A model generated the notes under the pieces. It was given only the letters and a program-made list of their open reading frames with translations, searched no databases and was not told the DNA's origin. Shown here one piece after another: positions 1-4,984 of a stretch of DNA of 5,309 nucleotides (positions within the stretch are counted from its first letter, which is position 1; every line of letters begins with the position of its first letter). Made by a program: the position numbers and the translations under genes. Origin of the DNA: an uncultured Lysobacterales bacterium (GTDB taxonomy: Bacteria; Pseudomonadota; Gammaproteobacteria; Xanthomonadales; SZUA-36); contig CALJWY010000220.1 of assembly GCA_937974465.1 (NCBI GenBank), positions 1 through 5,309 of the forward strand. The letters are read 5' to 3'.

Positions 1-1391
1 ACAGAGCCTTCTTCACCGGCATTGCCGACGATCTGGCGCAGTGGTTCTTCCATGGCGCGGCAGGCGATAGCGATACCAACATTCTGGTCTTCGTTGTCAC
101 CCTGCATGCCTTTAACAGACTCAAGCGCACGAACCAGGGCGACACCGCCACCAGGTACAACGCCTTCCTCAACGGCCGCACGGGTTGCGTGCAGGGCGTC
201 TTCAACGCGGGCTTTCTTCTCTTTCATTTCAACTTCGGTAGCAGCACCAACCTTGATCACTGCAACACCACCGGCCAGCTTGGCCACGCGTTCCTGCAGT
301 TTTTCGCGATCATAGTCGGATGTTGCTTCTTCGATCTGTGAACGGATCTGGTTAACACGGCCCGAAATGTCGTCGCTGCTGCCAGCGCCGTCGATAATCG
401 TCGTGTTTTCCTTGGTGATCTGTACTTTCTTGGCAGAGCCCAGCTCTTCCATGGTGGTTTTCTCAAGTGAAAGACCAACCTCTTCAGAAATAACGGTGGC
501 GCCTGTCAGGACAGCGATGTCTTCCAACATGGCTTTGCGACGATCGCCAAAACCCGGTGCCTTAACAGCGCAAACCTTGACGATACCGCGGATGGAGTTG
601 ACCACCAGGGTAGCGAGGGCTTCGCCTTCGATATCTTCAGCAATAATCAACAGCGGGTTGCCGGATTTGGCAACAGCTTCGAGTACCGGAAGCAGATCGC
701 GAACATTGGCAATCTTCTTGTCATGCAGAAGAATGAATGGGCTTTCCAGGTCAACACTCATGGTTGACTGGTCATTGATGAAGTAAGGAGACAGGTAACC
801 ACGATCAAACTGCATACCTTCAACCACGTCCAATTCGTTGGACAGGCCGGAGGCGTCTTCAACGGTGATCACCCCTTCTTTACCTACTTTATTCATCGCT
901 TCTGCGATCAACTCACCGATTTCAGTATCAGAGTTGGCAGAAATAGACCCAACCTGGGCAATCGCATTGTTGTCGGTGCATGGCTGAGAAATTTCATGCA
1001 GTTTTGCTACTGCACCAGTAACGGCTTTATCCAAGCCGCGCTTCAGATCCATAGGGTTCATGCCGGCAGCAACAGCTTTCAGACCTTCACGCAACATGGC
1101 CTGGGCCAGTACGGTTGCGGTTGTGGTGCCGTCACCAGCGATGTCAGATGTCTTGGAAGCAACTTCCTTGACCATCTGCGCACCCATGTTTTCAAAGTTA
1201 TTTTCCAGCTCAATTTCTTTAGCCACGGAAACACCATCTTTGGTGACGGTAGGAGCACCGAAGCTCTTTTCCAACACCACGTTACGGCCCTTGGGACCCA
1301 GCGTTACCTTGACCGCGTCGGCCAGAACGTTAACACCGCGCAGCATCTTGCTGCGGGCGTCTTCGCCAAAACGTACGTCTTTAGCACTCAT
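1..1391 (-). CDS. groEL: GroEL 60 kDa chaperonin (partial, C-terminus beyond the window)
   Basis: GroEL forms the double-ring cytoplasmic chamber that folds proteins in an ATP-driven cycle with GroES. The frame is open from ATG (complement of 1389-1391) to the left edge, giving 463 complete codons of a family usually about 545 long, so the last equatorial part and the Gly-Met tail are missing. It begins MSAKDVRFGEDARSKML and aligns with E. coli GroEL without gaps at the start. The nucleotide-binding motif GDGTTTA places the first catalytic Asp at residue 87; the second, in VEDALHATR, falls at codon 398, both matching E. coli numbering. The chaperonin signature AAVEEGVVPGGG follows it. An AGGA/GAGGA ribosome site (complement of 1399-1403) lies 7 bases before the ATG. 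It sits 36 bases after groES and is surely co-transcribed. Identity is certain. Confidence 0.99.
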   Translation of the reverse strand, partial: MSAKDVRFGEDARSKMLRGVNVLADAVKVTLGPKGRNVVLEKSFGAPTVTKDGVSVAKEIELENNFENMGAQMVKEVASKTSDIAGDGTTTATVLAQAMLREGLKAVAAGMNPMDLKRGLDKAVTGAVAKLHEISQPCTDNNAIAQVGSISANSDTEIGELIAEAMNKVGKEGVITVEDASGLSNELDVVEGMQFDRGYLSPYFINDQSTMSVDLESPFILLHDKKIANVRDLLPVLEAVAKSGNPLLIIAEDIEGEALATLVVNSIRGIVKVCAVKAPGFGDRRKAMLEDIAVLTGATVISEEVGLSLEKTTMEELGSAKKVQITKENTTIIDGAGSSDDISGRVNQIRSQIEEATSDYDREKLQERVAKLAGGVAVIKVGAATEVEMKEKKARVEDALHATRAAVEEGVVPGGGVALVRALESVKGMQGDNEDQNVGIAIACRAMEEPLRQIVGNAGEEGS

Positions 1392-1427
1392 TGTCTAATC
1401 CTCGTTATTCAATATGTAAAGGGGTTA

Positions 1428-1718
1428 TCAGGCTTCGATAACCGCCATAATGTCTTCTTCGCGCATAACGAGTAATTCCTCGCCATCCACCTTGACTTCT
1501 GTTCCGGAATATTTTCCGAACAAAATGGTGTCTCCAACGTTGATGTCCAATGGACGTTTTTCACCGTTATCGAGAATTTTGCCGTTACCTACCGCAAGTA
1601 TTTCACCGCGTACAGGTTTTTCAGTGGCTGAGTCTGGAATGACGATGCCGCCAGCGGACATACGTTCTTCTTCCATTCGTTTCACAATCACCCGATCGTG
1701 TAAAGGACGAAGGTTCAT
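1428..1718 (-). CDS. groES: GroES 10 kDa co-chaperonin
   Basis: GroES is the heptameric lid that caps GroEL. The 96-residue product, beginning MNLRPLHDRVIVKR, has the family's normal length. The mobile loop lies at about residues 16-34, with the GroEL-contacting hydrophobic tripeptide present as IVI (25-27, IVL in E. coli). The C-terminal half has the typical GDTILFGKYSGTEVKVDGEE core. I chose the ATG at 1716-1718 because MNLRPLHDRV is the family start and a GGGAG ribosome site (complement of 1727-1731) is 8 bases upstream; an in-frame TTG five codons earlier overlaps that site and is unlikely. The gene ends with two adjacent in-frame stops, TGA then TAA (1425-1430). It leads the groES-groEL operon. 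Confidence 0.99.
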   Translation of the reverse strand: MNLRPLHDRVIVKRMEEERMSAGGIVIPDSATEKPVRGEILAVGNGKILDNGEKRPLDINVGDTILFGKYSGTEVKVDGEELLVMREEDIMAVIEA

Positions 1719-1757
1719 TTGAAGTTCTCCCAAAATTAATATAAAAAAATAAACATT

Positions 1758-1786
1758 AAACTGAAGCGGCTTAATCGTTTCAGTTT
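1758..1786 (-). promoter_or_regulatory. hairpin in the groES mRNA leader
   Basis: An 8-base perfect inverted repeat (AAACTGAA at 1779-1786 and TTCAGTTT at 1758-1765, read on the minus strand) encloses a 13-base loop within which two further G-C pairs can form. It lies in the predicted leader of the groES message, about 40 bases before the start codon, and is followed by an A/T-rich stretch with a run of T residues. It is too A/T-rich to be a convincing terminator. It could be a stability element or part of a temperature-responsive structure, but this is inference only. Confidence 0.4.
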
Positions 1787-1837
1787 GTTGTGTGCCTGTG
1801 GGCCTGCAAATCGCGGTACCCTTCAGTCTGCCTGCTG

Positions 1838-1866
1838 AGTTGGGGCTGTGACCTTGTTATTTCAAG
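1838..1866 (-). promoter_or_regulatory. sigma-32 (RpoH) heat-shock promoter of groESL
   Basis: Read on the minus strand, CTTGAAA (1860-1866) is followed after exactly 14 bases by CCCCAACT (1838-1845). The sigma-32 consensus is CTTGAAA, 11-16 bases, CCCCATNT, so the -35 is a full match and the -10 differs at one defined base. The transcript would start near 1831, leaving a leader of about 110 bases before groES. The -35 is half of an inverted repeat, TTCAAG-AG-CTTGAA (1861-1874). No CIRCE operator is present, so control by RpoH is expected. Confidence 0.85.
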
Positions 1867-1929
1867 AGCTTGAAGGCGTGATTTTATGAAACAGGCAAAA
1901 AAATCATGAAATAGACAGATAATGGCTTG

Positions 1930-1952
1930 AAAAAAGGCGATTATTCCTTCGC
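1930..1952 (-). terminator. weak possible terminator overlapping the end of the dksA-like gene
   Basis: On the minus strand GCGA and TCGC (1949-1952 and 1937-1940) can pair around an 8-base loop that contains the TAA stop, followed by one C and six T residues (1930-1935). An alternative AAGG/CCTT pairing uses the same bases. The stem is short, so termination would be partial at best and read-through into groES is possible. Confidence 0.3.
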
Positions 1953-2291
1953 TTCAGCACACTGAATACAAAAAGTGGCAGTGGGGTCGGCCTCCAGCCG
2001 GCCGGGGTTTATAGCTTCGCCACACTCCAAACAGTCACCGTAATCACCAGCCCGGATAAGCTCGAGCGAGGCTTCAATTTTTACCAATTGCTGGCGCCGG
2101 CGGCGGCCCGTTTCAAGTGACATGGCTTGTGCCTGCATGGCGTCCATACGCGATAAACGCCCAACCCGGGTCTGGTCGAGTTCGACAACCTCTTCAGCTT
2201 GCTGGCCGGTTTCACCGGCTTCGAGCAACGCAGCCTTGAGATTCAGTAGCAGTGATTTAAAGCGCTGCAGGTCTTTATCTGTCAGGTGCAT
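1941..2291 (-). CDS. DksA/TraR-family C4 zinc-finger transcription regulator
   Basis: This 116-residue protein belongs to the DksA/TraR family, whose members enter the RNA polymerase secondary channel and alter promoter open-complex stability. The N-terminal two thirds is charged and predicted helical, consistent with the family coiled coil. The C-terminus carries the zinc finger C87-x2-C90-x17-C108-x2-C111, with the same spacing as E. coli DksA. It is about 35 residues shorter than DksA (151) and has DQTRVGRLSRMDA (39-51) where DksA has its DxxDxA tip, so it is a short paralogue rather than DksA itself. The ATG (2289-2291) has AGGA (complement of 2298-2301) 6 bases upstream. It lies upstream of groES on the same strand and divergent from the sigma-factor operon. 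The family is certain; the specific role is not. Confidence 0.93.
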   Translation of the reverse strand: MHLTDKDLQRFKSLLLNLKAALLEAGETGQQAEEVVELDQTRVGRLSRMDAMQAQAMSLETGRRRRQQLVKIEASLELIRAGDYGDCLECGEAINPGRLEADPTATFCIQCAEAKE

Positions 2292-2341
2292 GGTTGATCC
2301 TGGTTGAAAAAATGGTCATGTTTCGATGTTGCCCTGATTTA

Positions 2342-2350
2342 ATTTTAGCA
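2342..2350 (-). promoter_or_regulatory. possible extended -10 promoter of the dksA-like gene
   Basis: On the minus strand TGCTAAAAT gives an extended -10 element (TG, one base, then TAAAAT, five of six matches to TATAAT). The start of transcription would be near 2335, about 44 bases before the dksA-like ATG. No good -35 hexamer is visible at the usual distance, which is tolerated for extended -10 promoters. Assigned by eye. Confidence 0.4.
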
Positions 2351-2355
2351 AAGAC

Positions 2356-2383
2356 TGTAACCATTTCCGGCCGGCGGCGTTTA
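2356..2383 (+). promoter_or_regulatory. possible ECF-type promoter of the sigma-factor operon
   Basis: TGTAACC (2356-2362) contains the AAC typical of ECF -35 elements, and CGTTTA (2378-2383) follows after 15 bases, a normal ECF spacing. Transcription would begin near 2390, only a few bases before the ATG at 2394. This agrees with the absence of a convincing ribosome site upstream of that ATG. Autoregulation by the encoded sigma factor is a common pattern, but the match rests on short motifs. The spacer includes the palindrome CCGGCCGG (2367-2374). Confidence 0.35.
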
Positions 2384-2393
2384 TTCTAGTGAC

Positions 2394-2882
2394 ATGAGCA
2401 AAATATACCGTCAATGGGTGAAAGAGTATCAGGACCAGGCCTGGACGGTGGCTCGCTATATATTGAAGGACGCTCAGGAAGCGGAAGACGCGACCCAGGA
2501 GGCATTTGTGAAGCTTTGGAACAACCAGGACCGCATTGATCCCGAAAAGGTTAAGCCCTGGCTGATGAAGGTCACCCGCAACGGTTGCCTGGACCGTTTG
2601 AGACGCAGGCGTGAGAACGTCGAGTTTGATGAGGCCCACACGGCCGCCGATACCTACGGACCCATGCAGGGTGCATCAGACAGCGAAACCGGTGCCTGGT
2701 TAAAACGGGCCATCGCCGGCTTGAAAGAACCATACCGGTCGCTGGTCGTATTAAGAGACGTTAACCAGCACAGTTATGAGGAAGTTGCAGGCATGCTGGA
2801 ATTGAGTCTGGCTCAGGTTAAGACCTACCTGCACAGGGCCAGGAAACAACTGCGTGAACAGTTGGCTGAGGTAAGACCATGA
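2394..2882 (+). CDS. ECF-family RNA polymerase sigma factor (sigma-70 group 4)
   Basis: This 162-residue protein has the two-domain layout of an extracytoplasmic-function sigma factor, which directs core polymerase to a small stress regulon. Region 2 covers about residues 10-75: a core-binding segment DAEDATQEAFVKLW (31-42 region), then the -10 recognition helix around WLMKVTRNGCLDRLRRRR (56-73). A variable linker (76-100) leads to region 4 (about 103-155), with the -35 binding helix-turn-helix SYEEVAGMLELSLAQVKTYL (127-146). Regions 1.1 and 3 are absent, as expected. The ATG at 2394 is the family-like start, but no clear ribosome site precedes it; the upstream bases are TTCTAGTGAC. The stop overlaps the next gene's ATG by 4 bases (ATGA), the usual linkage to an anti-sigma factor. 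The ECF subgroup cannot be named with certainty. Confidence 0.96.
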   Translation: MSKIYRQWVKEYQDQAWTVARYILKDAQEAEDATQEAFVKLWNNQDRIDPEKVKPWLMKVTRNGCLDRLRRRRENVEFDEAHTAADTYGPMQGASDSETGAWLKRAIAGLKEPYRSLVVLRDVNQHSYEEVAGMLELSLAQVKTYLHRARKQLREQLAEVRP

Positions 2883-3397
2883 ACAAATATGATGAAAAAT
2901 GGGAAGAACGCATCAACGCACTGCTGGACGGTGACTTGAGCAATGAGGATGCGGAAATGCTAAAGGCCGAGGCAAGCGATGACCGCGAATTGGCAAGGGC
3001 GATTATTGAAGCGTATCAACTGCAAAAAGCAATGGATACCATTCATGTTGAACGCGCTCCGGACAGTCTCAGGAAAAAACTGAAAGCGATCCCGCGCCAG
3101 CAACGGCCAGCATTCTCATTCAATTTACTGCAGCCCCGCTGGGTCACGGCGCTCGCGGTGGTTCCGTTGGTGATGATTTCAGTCAGCCTGATGCAACCTG
3201 ACACCCCGTCCGCGGCGGAAATCGCCAAAGCGCGCCAGGATCTGGCCCTTGCTTTTACCTATCTCGACAAAGCCGGTCAGTTCACCGGTCGTGAAATTGA
3301 ATCAACCATCGGAACCACAATGTCTCAAGCCATTGCCGGGTCCGTTATCAAGAACATCCAATCTCAGAATGAAACCTCCAAGGAGAAAAAAGTATGA
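2879..3397 (+). CDS. membrane-anchored anti-sigma factor
   Basis: This 172-residue protein is the probable cognate anti-sigma factor that holds the preceding sigma factor at the inner membrane. The N-terminal about 60 residues are acidic and helical with the motif INALLDGDLSNEDAEML (12-28), resembling the start of anti-sigma domains. A basic stretch (64-76) is followed by one hydrophobic segment at about 88-105 and then an alanine-rich exterior part of about 65 residues, predicted periplasmic. No HxxxCxxC zinc motif is present; in fact no cysteine is seen in the protein, so a thiol redox sensor of the ZAS type is ruled out. A GAGGT ribosome site (2868-2872) is 6 bases before the ATG, and the start overlaps the sigma stop. 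Its own stop overlaps the next ATG. The function is inferred from topology and position; sequence similarity alone is modest. Confidence 0.85.
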   Translation: MNKYDEKWEERINALLDGDLSNEDAEMLKAEASDDRELARAIIEAYQLQKAMDTIHVERAPDSLRKKLKAIPRQQRPAFSFNLLQPRWVTALAVVPLVMISVSLMQPDTPSAAEIAKARQDLALAFTYLDKAGQFTGREIESTIGTTMSQAIAGSVIKNIQSQNETSKEKKV

Positions 3398-3942
3398 AAT
3401 CTACAATCCTCAAAACGTGTGTGGTGGGCATCCTTTGTATGCTGATATCTGCGCCGGTGATCGCCCAGGAAGACGAGCTGAAAAAACTCGCCGGCTTTAT
3501 TGACTTTGGCGATTTGTCAGCCACGTATGGAGAACCCAAAATCTCCATTAATATCGGTGGAACCCTGCTGCAGTTTGTCGGTGTGATGAGCGAGAACAGC
3601 AACCCGGAAACCTCCGAAATCATGTCGCAACTCAAGGGCGTGCGGGTATTTGGTTATCCGATCGCCGATGACCCCAGCGTGGCCAAGGAGAAATTCTCCG
3701 AGGTCAAGAGCACGCTGAAATCCAAGGGTTGGGAACCGGTAGTGCAGGTCAATGAAGCTGATGAGCAGGTGCTGATATATATGAAAATGAATGGTTCCAA
3801 CATGGAAGGCATGACGGTGATGACCGTGGATGAGGAAGACGTGATGTTTATCAATATCATTGGCAAGCTGGATCCAAAACAACTGGGCAAGGTGATGGAT
3901 GGCCTGGATGTTGATATCGATGGCGCGATCGACCTGGACTGA
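3394..3942 (+). CDS. exported DUF4252-family protein (signal peptidase I type)
   Basis: The 182-residue product begins with a signal peptide: MKSTILK, a hydrophobic core (about 8-20), and a probable cleavage after VIA (residue 24) giving a mature protein starting QEDEL. Cys15 does not sit in a proper lipobox, so lipidation is not expected. The remaining part matches the pattern I associate with DUF4252: a segment ending LKGVRVFGY, a helix rich in K/E (about 98-112), KGWEPVVQV, then IYMKMNG and EGMTVMTVDEEDVMFINIIGKLD, and a C-terminal acidic tail. A strong AAGGAG ribosome site (3380-3385) lies 8 bases before the ATG, better than those of its neighbours, suggesting high yield. The family has no firmly known biochemical role that I can state. 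It is paralogous to the next gene. The location (periplasm or outside) is inferred. Confidence 0.88.
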   Translation: MKSTILKTCVVGILCMLISAPVIAQEDELKKLAGFIDFGDLSATYGEPKISINIGGTLLQFVGVMSENSNPETSEIMSQLKGVRVFGYPIADDPSVAKEKFSEVKSTLKSKGWEPVVQVNEADEQVLIYMKMNGSNMEGMTVMTVDEEDVMFINIIGKLDPKQLGKVMDGLDVDIDGAIDLD

Positions 3943-3949
3943 GCAGACA

Positions 3950-4522
3950 ATGAAATCCATATACCAGTCTGCAGGGTTTCTCGGTGATATCAGGATCGTT
4001 GTTCCGGCAATGATCCTGGTCTTGCTGCTGACCGCCTGCGGTATCACGGCCCCACGCAGCAATGACGGTTTTGCCAACCTGGATTCACCCGGCATGAGTG
4101 AGACCGACCGCACGCTATCGTTATCACTGGGCCCAACCGTTTTGCGTTTCGCGGCGCGCTTTATGGACGATGATCCAGAGACACAGGCTTTGCTAAGAAG
4201 CCTCGACGGTGTCCGGGTTCGAACCTATGAAAGCCATGGCGATACCGAGCGCATTGCGCAAAACTTCATGGATATGGGCAGAAAGCTGGATAAAGACGGT
4301 TGGGAGCAGGTTATGCTGGTGAAAGAGGAGGGTGATTTGGTGCAGATGTATGCCAAGCCTTCTGCTTCTGGCATACAGGGCCTGACCATCGTTTCGGCCG
4401 CTGAGGACGAGGTGGTAGTGGTCAATGTTATGGGTGATATTCAGCCGCGGTATTTCAGTGATGTGATGCTGGCGCTGGATGTCGATGATGCGCCCGAGGT
4501 ACAGGTCGCGGCTGTAAACTGA
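3950..4522 (+). CDS. DUF4252-family lipoprotein, paralogue of the preceding gene
   Basis: From the ATG at 3950 the product has 190 residues. It has an unusually long N-region (to Arg15), a hydrophobic core and a clear lipobox LLTAC with the lipidated Cys at residue 30, followed by Gly, so outer-membrane sorting is expected rather than retention by Asp at +2. The mature part parallels the preceding protein: DPETQALLRSLDGVRVRTY against NPETSEIMSQLKGVRVFGY, DKDGWEQVMLV against KSKGWEPVVQV, GIQGLTIVSAAEDEVVVVNV against MEGMTVMTVDEEDVMFINI, then LALDVD against MDGLDVD. An in-frame ATG at 3899 lies within the previous gene and would bury the signal sequence, so 3950 is preferred despite a weak ribosome site (GAGCAGA). 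Only 7 bases separate it from the preceding stop. Family assignment is by comparison with its neighbour; function is unknown. Confidence 0.87.
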   Translation: MKSIYQSAGFLGDIRIVVPAMILVLLLTACGITAPRSNDGFANLDSPGMSETDRTLSLSLGPTVLRFAARFMDDDPETQALLRSLDGVRVRTYESHGDTERIAQNFMDMGRKLDKDGWEQVMLVKEEGDLVQMYAKPSASGIQGLTIVSAAEDEVVVVNVMGDIQPRYFSDVMLALDVDDAPEVQVAAVN

Positions 4523-4646
4523 TCATTCTTTGCAAAGAAAGGAGCAAATCCGGGCCGGTATACAACAAGGCAGTGTTCAAAAGAAGTTAAGCACCAACAA
4601 TTAATATCTAAAGGTAAACAGATTCAGCAAAGGAAATTCGCAACTC
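4523..4646. other. gene-free stretch after the sigma-factor operon
   Basis: No coding frame is supported. A perfect 14-base palindrome, TTCTTTGCAAAGAA (4526-4539), lies just after the last stop of the operon; it lacks a T run and so is not a standard terminator. An AAGGAG-like sequence at 4539-4544 has no start codon after it. The left copy of the repeat described separately begins at 4635. Confidence 0.6.
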
Positions 4647-4656
4647 CTAGCGAATT
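4635..4656. repeat. inverted repeat, left copy of a pair around the reverse-transcriptase remnant
   Basis: AATTCGC and GCGAATT form a 7-base perfect stem with an 8-base loop. Its right half, TCCTAGCGAATT (4645-4656), matches TCCTCGCGAATT (5269-5280) at 11 of 12 bases, in the same orientation. It contains the stop that ends the last reverse-transcriptase fragment. It may mark an element end, though two short A/T-containing matches could also be chance. Confidence 0.45.
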
Positions 4657-4984
4657 AGGTTCGGCCGCGTTGCGCGGGATTCTGTCAACACACGATACAA
4701 CCCCGTTTCAGTCCATCGCCGCCAACGCTTCACACACAAACCAAGAGCAGCAGCCACCGCATCCGGGGTGGCTTTTTGGCCAGTTACTCATAAACCCCGA
4801 TGACATGTAAAGCGTGTTTTTCCCAGGGTTCCTCGCCAGCTTCAAGGACGCCCTGGACCGGGCTTAACGGGCAGCCCCGCGAAATACCGCCCTAAATATG
4901 CCGGTGCCGGGCACTGAATTCGACACAACGGCGGACCGCCTGGTACAGGTAATGAGTGGCTGCTATGCGCTTGATACCGGTCGG
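4647..4984 (-). pseudogene. decayed bacterial reverse transcriptase (internal fragments)
   Basis: The minus strand retains pieces of a bacterial retroelement-type reverse transcriptase. In one frame (4784-4984) LYQAVRRCVE (4919-4948) is followed, after an in-frame TAG at 4892-4894, by GISRGCPLSP, the conserved palm motif of group II intron-like enzymes; the 10-codon distance between them agrees with what I recall for intact relatives. Then comes WEKHALHVIGVYE and a TAA exactly where the catalytic Y-x-D-D block is expected. In a second frame (4647-4787) LGLCVKRWRRWTETGL resembles the Trp/Arg-rich C-terminal end of such proteins. The roughly 100 residues of palm and thumb between these parts are missing. 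Stops, a frame change and the deletion show a dead gene. The N-terminal part is not recognised. Assignment is from motif memory, without a database search. Confidence 0.68.
4752..4777 (+). terminator. possible intrinsic terminator downstream of the sigma-factor operon
   Basis: AGCCACC (4752-4758) pairs with GGTGGCT (4767-4773) around an 8-base loop and runs into a stretch of five T residues (4773-4777). The stem is GC-rich and well formed. It lies 230 bases after the last stop codon of the operon and within the antisense strand of the reverse-transcriptase remnant, so it may be either the operon's acquired terminator or a by-product of decayed coding sequence. Confidence 0.5.

Noticed and set aside
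1381..1391. TTAGCACTC, identical to one half of a CIRCE (HrcA) operator, at the start of groEL.
   Set aside because: It is simply the complement of the codons for Met-Ser-Ala-Lys; the facing half is absent at the required 9-base spacing.
996..1475. Open frame of 159 codons on the plus strand.
   Set aside because: It is antisense to groEL and the end of groES, whose identity is certain.
3899..3949. Upstream in-frame ATG for the lipoprotein gene.
   Set aside because: It would place 17 extra residues before the signal sequence and overlap the preceding gene by 44 bases; the ATG at 3950 gives a normal lipoprotein start.
3517..4113. Open frame of 198 codons on the minus strand.
   Set aside because: It lies antisense across two well-supported exported-protein genes and has no recognisable domain or ribosome site.
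4216..4227. GGTTCGAACC, similar to a tRNA T-arm.
   Set aside because: It lies inside a supported coding sequence and no acceptor, D or anticodon stems surround it.
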